Position numbers and translations under genes: made by a program
Assembly: GCA_023140175.1 (NCBI GenBank)
Contig: JAGLMD010000026.1
Location: 1 to 32,440, forward strand
Length of the DNA: 32,440 nucleotides
Source of the DNA: Nanobdellota archaeon
GTDB taxonomy: Archaea; Nanobdellota; Nanobdellia; Woesearchaeales; WJIZ01
Reading direction: 5' to 3'
Shown: in pieces, positions 9,067 through 14,538 of the stretch
Layout: the number at the start of each line of letters is the position of its first letter
Position numbering within the stretch: position 1 is the stretch's first letter
The notes under the pieces: model-generated
The model's input: only the letters and a program-made list of their open reading frames with translations
What the model was told of the DNA's origin: nothing
Database searches by the model: none

Positions 9067-10965
9067 TTAATTATCTTTCCCTATCCCAAAGGGAACATAT
9101 TTTTTTCCTGAGCCTTCATAAAATTTCTGAAAAAATTCAAGGAAATGAAGCCTTATAGAATGTACAAAGGCTCCCAGACCGTTCATGGCCATATTAAAGA
9201 TATGGCCTATTACGAATATCAATACTGCAGCAATCGGGCCTATATATTTGATATCCCATGCCATCAATGTCATGAAATTTACAGCTAATGCAATGCCTGT
9301 TGTGCCTAGCGCCAATGCTGTGAGCCTTGCATATGAAAATAAGTCGCCGATAAATCCTGGAAAATTAAATATTGACAGTATTGAGGAAATTCCTCCTGCT
9401 TCTTTGAAAGTGAGTATTACTTGTGTAATCAGTGAAGCGGAGAGAAGGATGTATCCTGGAACTTTTAGATTTAGCATGAATGCCAGTAGTGAGAATACAA
9501 ACATTATCCATACCCCTTGTTTCTGTAATCCTTCCAGGATTCTTGATTTTTTCATATTCTCTATCAGGCCGATTGTCAGGGCTGTAAGCAGATGCACTGT
9601 ACCTATAATCAGGGAAATCATGAGCACTATCATCACTTGATTGAGTGAATCTATAAGTGCTGGTATGTTAAATCCCAGGCTCTGGAAAAAGTTTCCGAAG
9701 TAAGAACCAAATACTATTCCAAGCAATAATGTGAATGCACCAAACACTGTTAATATTATTCCAACATTCTTTGTTTTTTCGTTATAGCTTCCTTTACCTC
9801 TTATCAGTAAGATTCCTAATGCCAGTAAAATGAACCCATAGACAAAATCTGTTAACATGAATCCAAAGAAAAATGAGAATGTTATTGCTAATATTGGAGT
9901 AGGGTCAAATTCATTGTACTTTGGCAGGGAATAGAGCTCTGTGAGGGATTCAAAAGGCCTTATCATCTTTGGGTTATTTAATAATGTTGGTGCATCTTCT
10001 CTTTCATTGTAAGTAAGATAGTAGCCATTTGCCCTTGTTTTAAGAATATTGTTGAATTCTTCTATGTTTTTTGCAGGAACCCAGCATTCAAGAACTGCGA
10101 AGGAGTCTGATTTTCTTATTGATGAGAGCGCATCTACTTTTTCCTTCAGCCTTCTTAATTCATCATGAAGATAGTCAAGCACAGCGTGATACGCTATGTA
10201 AAGCCTGTGCTGATCTTTTAATATATCCTCTTTTTCGGCTGCCAGCCTGGTATTCTCTTCTCTAATCTTATCAATTATCTCTAAGGGTTTCTTGTCTTCA
10301 TATGGGAAGGAGACAATATCAAAGCCTATTTTATGGAGAAACGATTCTATATTTTTGCTTAGTTCATGCTGGCATGTAACTATCAGCAGAGAAGTCTTTT
10401 TGTCAATCTCGTTTATTATTATCAGGGATTTTTTTTCTATCTGTTTTTTTATCTTTTCAATTGTTAAGTTATTCACTATTCCTACTATCTTTTTTAATTT
10501 TTCTGTATCTTTTAGCAGGGAAGTATTCATAGGAGGCATATATGCAAGATTCTCTATGAAGTAATCATTATTGTTTTTTGTTTCATCTATCCTCCCGATC
10601 TCTTTGATGTTTGTCCTTATGGTGTCTTCCACTATATCGAGGCATTCGTCTACTTTTGAAAAGAGCTCCTCTTTTAGCAATAATTTTCTTTTTATCTTTG
10701 TTATCTTTTTCTTGGAGAAGAACTCTTTTATGATATTTGGAGCAACCCTAGAACTGTAATTTTCGAGATTTTCTCTTACGAATTCAAGCCTTGAGTAGAG
10801 ATTAAGGATTTTTTCTTCATCTTCTACTGGCTGAATGGCCTCTAGCTTATTCTCGGCCATCTTTATCTGGCAAACATTTTTTTCGTGCAATAGAGATATC
10901 GTCTTCTGAACCTTATCTCTAGGAATGATCGTGACTGACCTATATATCTTTTCTGGCTTAAACAT
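9067..10965 (-). CDS. atpI: A/V-type ATPase membrane subunit I (a)
   Basis: Subunit I is the membrane stator that provides the ion half-channels and anchors the peripheral stalks. Residues 1 to about 350 form the cytosolic arm with two coiled-coil stretches; the rest carries about seven or eight membrane helices. The essential arginine is in SYARLTALALG (about R547), and a second conserved arginine is in the last helix (HSIRLHFLEFF, about R605). The C-terminal FYEGSGKKYVPF motif is typical. At 632 aa it is full length. It overlaps atpH by 8 nt and leaves a 28-nt gap to atpK, which has its own strong ribosome site, fitting the high copy number of the proteolipid. Confidence 0.96.
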   Translation of the reverse strand: MFKPEKIYRSVTIIPRDKVQKTISLLHEKNVCQIKMAENKLEAIQPVEDEEKILNLYSRLEFVRENLENYSSRVAPNIIKEFFSKKKITKIKRKLLLKEELFSKVDECLDIVEDTIRTNIKEIGRIDETKNNNDYFIENLAYMPPMNTSLLKDTEKLKKIVGIVNNLTIEKIKKQIEKKSLIIINEIDKKTSLLIVTCQHELSKNIESFLHKIGFDIVSFPYEDKKPLEIIDKIREENTRLAAEKEDILKDQHRLYIAYHAVLDYLHDELRRLKEKVDALSSIRKSDSFAVLECWVPAKNIEEFNNILKTRANGYYLTYNEREDAPTLLNNPKMIRPFESLTELYSLPKYNEFDPTPILAITFSFFFGFMLTDFVYGFILLALGILLIRGKGSYNEKTKNVGIILTVFGAFTLLLGIVFGSYFGNFFQSLGFNIPALIDSLNQVMIVLMISLIIGTVHLLTALTIGLIENMKKSRILEGLQKQGVWIMFVFSLLAFMLNLKVPGYILLSASLITQVILTFKEAGGISSILSIFNFPGFIGDLFSYARLTALALGTTGIALAVNFMTLMAWDIKYIGPIAAVLIFVIGHIFNMAMNGLGAFVHSIRLHFLEFFQKFYEGSGKKYVPFGIGKDN

Positions 10966-11278
10966 TTTGATCCAAAAATTCCTGAAAAATTATATTTATG
11001 GCTTCATCAATCTTAGCAGCAGAGCTTTTTTCCAGTTTCTGTGTCTTTTCCTTGAACTCACTTATTGTTTCTAATGCTTGATTTTTTGCCTTTGCCTTTG
11101 CCTGTTTTATTATACTGTGCTTGCTTAAGGATAGTTCATATAATTCCATCTCATTTTTTTCAAGAATCTCTTTTTTCTTTTCTTTTAGCTTATCAATAAA
11201 GAGCTTCTTTTGCTGATCTAATGAGTCTTTATTCTTGTCTTCAAACTCTTTTAGCTCTTTGATAACAGAAATGTCCAT
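10958..11278 (-). CDS. atpH: A/V-type ATPase subunit H (peripheral stalk)
   Basis: This 106-residue protein is almost entirely a charged coiled coil, as expected for subunit H (AhaH), which pairs with subunit E in the peripheral stalk. It is the first gene of the operon, the usual archaeal position. The ATG at 11278, preceded by AAGGT, is preferred over an in-frame TTG at 11302. Sequence alone would give only a coiled coil; the position in front of atpI makes the assignment. Confidence 0.82.
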   Translation of the reverse strand: MDISVIKELKEFEDKNKDSLDQQKKLFIDKLKEKKKEILEKNEMELYELSLSKHSIIKQAKAKAKNQALETISEFKEKTQKLEKSSAAKIDEAINIIFQEFLDQNV

Positions 11279-11337
11279 TTTTACCTTATTTTTGACTCCC
11301 AATACAGAAAAATAATCATCAATGGTTTATTTATAAA
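11279..11337 (-). promoter_or_regulatory. Promoter of the ATPase operon
   Basis: On the minus strand a TATA box (GTTTATAAATAAA, about 11324-11337) lies about 50 nt before the atpH ATG, predicting transcription from near 11305. It sits just downstream (in minus-strand terms) of the three hairpins that follow gap, so the ATPase genes appear to have their own promoter. Confidence 0.5.
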
Positions 11338-11340
11338 CTT

Positions 11341-11417
11341 TTTGAAAAACTCTTCAGGTTTTTCAAAGTCAAAAAAGCCGGGCTTTTTAGCTTTTTGAAA
11401 AACTTTTTCAGTTTTTC
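11341..11417 (-). terminator. Three hairpins between gap and the ATPase operon
   Basis: Three inverted repeats stand in a row. The first is TTTGAAAAAC/GTTTTTCAAA (arms 11341-11350 and 11358-11367). The second is AAAAAGCC/GGCTTTTT (11372-11379 and 11381-11388). The third is GAAAAACT/AGTTTTTC (11397-11404 and 11410-11417). The first and third are also direct repeats of one another (CTTTTTGAAAAACT). They directly follow the gap stop codon and are rich in T-runs, so gap transcripts probably end here. Confidence 0.55.
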
Positions 11418-11438
11418 TAAACTTTTAAGCAGAGTTTG

Positions 11439-12449
11439 TCATTTGTGTTTTATTATATACTTAATCAGGTCAATGACCCTGCAGGAGTAGCCCCATTCAT
11501 TGTCATACCAGGCTGTCAATGAAACCATGTTTGAGTATAGTGTTGTTGTCAGCTGTGAATCAAAGATACAGGAATGGCTATTTCCTATGATATCTGTCGA
11601 GACTAGTGATTCTTCTGAATATTCCAGTATGCCTTTCATCTCATTTTTTGAAGCTTTCAGGAAAAGCTTATTCACTCGCTCTTTTGTCAGCTTTTTTGCC
11701 TCTGTCCTTAATACGAAATTGACCAAAGAGCCATCTGGTGTAGGAACTCTTATGGCTGATGCTGCCAGCCTTCCTTCCATCTCCGGAATGACTTTTGTCA
11801 CTGCTTTTGCAGCTCCTGTTGATGTAGGCACTATGTTCAATGCTGCGGCTTTTCCTCTTCTTAAATCATTGTGAGGAGAATCCTGGATCTTCTGATCTGA
11901 TGTATATGCATGCACTGTTGTCATAACACCGCTCTTAAGCTTTAGGTTGTCGTGGATGATCTTGACTAATGGAGCAAAGCAATTTGTTGTGCATGATGCA
12001 TTGCTTACAAGATTTTCTCCTTTGTATTCTTTCTCATTCACTCCGAGAACTATTGTTTTTACTTCTTTTCCACCATCTCCTTTTACCGGAGCAGAGAGAA
12101 TTACTTTCTTAGCTCCTGCTTTAATATGCTTCATCATACCTTCTTTTGTCCTGAAGAAGCCGGTAGCTTCTATGACAACATCAATCTTTAGTTTTTTCCA
12201 TGGCAATTTTTCAGGGTCTTTTTCTGAGAATACCTTTATATCCTGGCCTTTTGCCTTTATGATATCTTTGTAAGCGAACAAATCGTGCTTGAACCTACCA
12301 TGAATAGAATCAAATCTTAGAAGATGGGATAAAGTGCCCGGGTCTGCCAGATCATTGATAGCAACGAACTGTATTTTTGGGTCTTCAATTCCTGCTCTCA
12401 GGACTAATCTTCCAATCCTTCCAAAACCGTTTATTGCAACTCTGATCAT
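11439..12449 (-). CDS. gap: Glyceraldehyde-3-phosphate dehydrogenase, bacterial (GapA) type
   Basis: This is the phosphorylating, glycolytic/gluconeogenic GAPDH of the bacterial-eukaryotic class. The N-terminal NGFGRIGR nucleotide-binding loop, the SNASCTTNC active site with catalytic C153 and the partner H180 (TVHAYTSDQ) are present. D33 after strand 2 (AINDL) favours NAD over NADP. The length, 336 aa, is typical. Most archaea carry a distinct class II enzyme, so this gene suggests descent from a bacterial source, known in several archaeal groups. A strong ribosome site (GAGGTGGT) lies 7 nt before the ATG, and a TATA box (TTTTAAATATACC, about 12484-12496, minus strand) precedes it. Confidence 0.96.
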   Translation of the reverse strand: MIRVAINGFGRIGRLVLRAGIEDPKIQFVAINDLADPGTLSHLLRFDSIHGRFKHDLFAYKDIIKAKGQDIKVFSEKDPEKLPWKKLKIDVVIEATGFFRTKEGMMKHIKAGAKKVILSAPVKGDGGKEVKTIVLGVNEKEYKGENLVSNASCTTNCFAPLVKIIHDNLKLKSGVMTTVHAYTSDQKIQDSPHNDLRRGKAAALNIVPTSTGAAKAVTKVIPEMEGRLAASAIRVPTPDGSLVNFVLRTEAKKLTKERVNKLFLKASKNEMKGILEYSEESLVSTDIIGNSHSCIFDSQLTTTLYSNMVSLTAWYDNEWGYSCRVIDLIKYIIKHK

Positions 12450-12557
12450 ATGATTACCACCTCATTCTTTGTTTTGGACAATGGTATATTTAAAAGTTTT
12501 GGGGTAGTGGAGTGGGTAGTGAGTGACATCAGCGCTTGTTACACGAAGTATGACGCA

Positions 12558-12587
12558 ACTCGTGAGGACTTTGATGTCCGAACGAGT
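12558..12587 (+). ncRNA. Candidate structured RNA: hairpin with tandem G-A step
   Basis: The plus strand can fold into a stem of ACTCGT (12558-12563) with ACGAGT (12582-12587) and GGAC (12566-12569) with GTCC (12576-12579). The two helices are joined by a symmetric GA/GA internal step and closed by the 6-nt loop TTTGAT. Tandem G-A pairs are common in structured RNAs and would form only on this strand. The surroundings (12530-12640) match no RNA family I know. A short coding-like frame also crosses the site, so this may be a decayed gene instead. Confidence 0.3.
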
Positions 12588-12654
12588 GAGTAATATTGAT
12601 AAAACGAACCGAAGTCCTTTGATGGGCTGAGGGAACACTGCTAGAGTATAGTTA

Positions 12655-12676
12655 TAGGGCAAAAAGAGGGGAAAAA
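12655..12676 (+). repeat. Direct repeat flanking the toxin-antitoxin pair, copy 1
   Basis: TAGGGCAAAAAGAGGG at 12655-12670, then one variable base and AAAAA, recurs at 13221-13242. The two copies bracket the convergent RelE-type pair, so the intervening segment of about 540 bp may have been inserted or duplicated as a unit. Confidence 0.5.
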
Positions 12677-12717
12677 TAATCGAAACCTATATATACTAAT
12701 TAGTCTAATCTATGATT

Positions 12718-12855
12718 ATGACAGACAATATTTGCATACCAAAAAGAGAATATAAAAGGTTAAAGAAAGCAGATAAAGTAGACAAAGAGCTACTTATGGA
12801 TATAGCACAAAGTCTTCACGATATAAAGGAAGGAAGAATAGAGAGAGTTGCATAA
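12718..12855 (+). CDS. Small antitoxin-like protein, 45 aa
   Basis: The product includes IPKREYKRLKKADKVDKEL and ends DIKEGRIERVA. This resembles the short antitoxins accompanying archaeal RelE-type toxins, which wrap the toxin with a helix and a basic tail. No separate DNA-binding domain is visible. A TATA box (CCTATATATACT, about 12686-12697) lies about 25 nt before the ATG, so the transcript would be leaderless; an in-frame ATG at 12712 would add two residues. The gene ends exactly where the opposite-strand toxin gene ends: the two stop codons abut with no gap. Such pairs are normally co-directional, so the convergent layout is odd. Confidence 0.65.
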   Translation: MTDNICIPKREYKRLKKADKVDKELLMDIAQSLHDIKEGRIERVA

Positions 12856-13170
12856 TTATTTTTTAGATAATTCTTCAATTAATTTTAGAAATTCTGACAG
12901 ATATTTCCTTAGTGTATCTATTGTATCTTGCTGGTCTTTTTTGCTTGAGATAGCAACCATAAGAACGATTAGATAATCATCATAGACAATATAGTATATT
13001 CTTCTTCCTTTTATCTTCTTCTCCATAATTCCATGAACATCTAATGGTTTGCCTCTTGGATTGATAGCTAATACTTCTTTGATGAATTTGTCTATAATCT
13101 TCTGCTCTTCTTTAGGAAGCTTTTTGTATTTTTTTGTGAAGGTTGTTGTTCTGAAAACTTTGTAAGGCAT
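12856..13170 (-). CDS. RelE/ParE-superfamily toxin
   Basis: The 104-residue product has the RelE/ParE pattern: an N-terminal strand (YKVFRTTTFTKKYKKLP), a helical hairpin, then the antiparallel sheet GRRIYYIVYDDYLIVLMVAIS. RelE-type members cleave mRNA in the ribosome; ParE-type members act on gyrase. A conserved R-x-Y-Y-x-V core and a Lys/Arg-rich N-terminal half favour a RelE-like mRNA interferase, but this is uncertain. The C-terminus (about residues 85-104) extends as a charged helix. A TATA-like box (AAATATATTA, about 13188-13197) lies some 25 nt before the ATG, suggesting a leaderless message. It faces the small antitoxin gene at 12718-12855. Confidence 0.8.
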   Translation of the reverse strand: MPYKVFRTTTFTKKYKKLPKEEQKIIDKFIKEVLAINPRGKPLDVHGIMEKKIKGRRIYYIVYDDYLIVLMVAISSKKDQQDTIDTLRKYLSEFLKLIEELSKK

Positions 13171-13220
13171 ATTTAGGATAAGAAGGACTAATATATTTAA
13201 ATGTTTGCTAGACTATATTT

Positions 13221-13242
13221 TAGGGCAAAAAGAGGGCAAAAA
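13221..13242 (+). repeat. Direct repeat flanking the toxin-antitoxin pair, copy 2
   Basis: Second copy of the sequence at 12655-12676: TAGGGCAAAAAGAGGG at 13221-13236, then C instead of G, and AAAAA. It lies just outside the promoter of the toxin gene. Confidence 0.5.
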
Positions 13243-13552
13243 CAAGGAGAATTAATGGGGAATTCGATAGATGTTGCATAGAAATAGCCAAGGGGGGCTT
13301 TAATTCCAGTTTTGGAATGGTTTTATAGCACGACCAGAAATCTACTCATGTCCAATTGTCCCCCCTACATGATAGATATACTGACTTCATAATTTATAGA
13401 GAAGAACAATAGGTTAAATATCCATGAGATCTACTTTAGTGGACATTCATATAGCCACTTTGGGATATTATCAACGCTTTTTCGCAGGTAATTAATAAGA
13501 AACAGGGTTCGGCTTGCTAACCATCCCATGAAACCTAAAAGGGTAAACTGGA
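13243..13552. other. Intergenic region between the two toxin-antitoxin modules
   Basis: No intact gene. A perfect hairpin, ATTCCA/TGGAAT with a 4-nt loop, lies at 13303-13318, and AATATCC and GGATATT pair across about 30 nt near 13427-13470. On the minus strand a 32-codon frame (MGWLASRTLFLINYLRKS..., ending in TAG near 13436) has coding-like content and may be a gene remnant; the left inverted repeat of the vapBC locus lies inside it. Confidence 0.4.
13488..13509 (+). repeat. Inverted repeat, left of vapBC
   Basis: GTAATTAATAAGAA at 13488-13501 is the exact reverse complement of 14443-14456. Beyond it the similarity continues with one indel (acaGGGTT here against gcGGGTT there). The pair encloses vapBC in a segment of about 970 bp, as terminal inverted repeats of a small element would. 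Confidence 0.5.
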
Positions 13553-13642
13553 AATAAGCTGCTATTCTATCAAGGCTCCACTCTTTTAATTTCTAGATTA
13601 TTAAAATGTTTATCATAACTAACTATTGAAGAACAGCCTTTA
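13553..13642. repeat. 90-bp exact repeat: vapC 3' end, source copy
   Basis: This stretch, covering the last codons of vapC and 17 bp downstream of its stop, is identical over 90 bp to 21316-21405 in the same orientation. The intact gene is here, so this is presumably the source or the better preserved copy. Confidence 0.9.
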
Positions 13643-13953
13643 AGCAATGCTGTTGTGTAATGCACTAAATCAGAAATTTTTAGATTATATTTTTTACTTC
13701 TTTTTATAGCCTCAAAAAATAGGTTATTATTAAAATTAATTATCTCTATATTATCTGCCTTGTAAAACAGCTTTACCATATCTGTAGCTAATTCTTGATT
13801 CTTTGTTATTGTTGCTACTTTACTATGGCTTTCTAATAGGATCAAAGTGTTAATAGTTATATTCTCTTCTTCAATAAACTCTCGGCATTTATCTTTTCTG
13901 CTATTGTTAGTGAAAGCAAAAACAATAACATCGCTATCTACAAATTTACTCAT
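13570..13953 (-). CDS. vapC: PIN-domain ribonuclease toxin, VapC family
   Basis: PIN-domain nucleases of the VapC family cleave RNA at a Mg2+ site built from four acidic residues. Here these are D6 (with D8 nearby, FVDSDV), E41 (ILLESHSKV), D95 (ISDLVHY) and D114 (SYDKHF), so the enzyme should be active. At 127 aa it is full length. It overlaps the upstream antitoxin gene by 8 nt, the standard module layout. Its last 54 coding bases plus stop and flank are duplicated at 21316-21405. Confidence 0.88.
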   Translation of the reverse strand: MSKFVDSDVIVFAFTNNSRKDKCREFIEEENITINTLILLESHSKVATITKNQELATDMVKLFYKADNIEIINFNNNLFFEAIKRSKKYNLKISDLVHYTTALLKGCSSIVSYDKHFNNLEIKRVEP

Positions 13954-14206
13954 AAATACCCATATCCATAGCTTCTATCTGTTCAGGTGTTAAATTGTGC
14001 CTTTTGGTTTTATCAGCTTCTCTGAACAATCTTTTGAATTGATTTACGTTCTGTGTATTCAATTTATTTTGGGCTTCTAAATTTGCTACAGATTGTTTTA
14101 ATAATATGTTTATAGCATCCCTTTTGTCTTTTAGCTCATGCTCTATCTTAAAATGCTCTATTTCCTTGTTTATTTCCTTTGGTATATCGAGAGTTATCAT
14201 AACCAT
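13946..14206 (-). CDS. vapB: VapB-type antitoxin
   Basis: The 86-residue product starts MVMITLDIPKEINKEIEHF, fitting a ribbon-helix-helix type N-terminus that binds operator DNA. The rest is a charged helical tail (about residues 45-86) that would wrap the PIN toxin. GGTGAT lies just before the ATG at 14206; a second ATG at 14200 is possible. It overlaps vapC by 8 nt. The AT-rich upstream sequence near 14221-14250 (TAGTATAGTATTGTATGATACTAT region) contains imperfect ATAGTAT-type repeats that could be the autoregulatory operator. Confidence 0.75.
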   Translation of the reverse strand: MVMITLDIPKEINKEIEHFKIEHELKDKRDAINILLKQSVANLEAQNKLNTQNVNQFKRLFREADKTKRHNLTPEQIEAMDMGIYE

Positions 14207-14538
14207 TTTACATCACCATATAGTATAGTATTGTATGATACTATATAATCTTTTCGCTTTTTTAGGCTCGTCTCTGACATAATATGGCGATGAATGTGTG
14301 TAAAAGATGTATTTCTCAGTCTGAAGATGTTGTTTTCTAAGAAAGTACACTTGAAGTTCCAGTGGAGTGTAGATAGGAATCTGGAAGTAATAAGATTAAA
14401 ATAAGGCTGTTTTCAGCAGATTTCTTAGGGCTGTTAACCCGCTTCTTATTAATTACATTATGTTCTTCTAATTTTTAACTTATTAGCATATCTCATATTT
14501 AAACATAAGAGCCCCCCTATTTACAAAAAAGAAAAAAA
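14207..14538. other. Intergenic region upstream of vapB with coding remnants
   Basis: The first 50 bp hold the vapB promoter and imperfect TAGTAT repeats. GCTTTTTTAGGCTCGT (14256-14271) recurs at 21410-21425. On the plus strand short coding-like frames occur (MAMNVCKRCISQSEDVVF near 14284, and a 25-codon frame from 14327), each soon ended by a stop, suggesting a decayed gene. The right inverted repeat of the vapBC segment lies at 14436-14456. Confidence 0.4.
14436..14456 (-). repeat. Inverted repeat, right of vapBC
   Basis: TTCTTATTAATTAC at 14443-14456 is the exact reverse complement of 13488-13501; the adjoining AACCC (14436-14440) also pairs with GGGTT on the left, after one indel. Confidence 0.5.

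Noticed and set aside
12571-12630. Box C/D small RNA (TTGATGT...CTGA)
   Set aside because: The C box departs from RTGATGA at two positions, there is no clean D'/C' pair, and the adjacent hairpin uses the same bases.
12462-12662. 66-codon minus-strand open frame upstream of gap
   Set aside because: It covers the gap promoter, has no ribosome site and an unlikely composition; the plus strand holds the hairpin structure instead.
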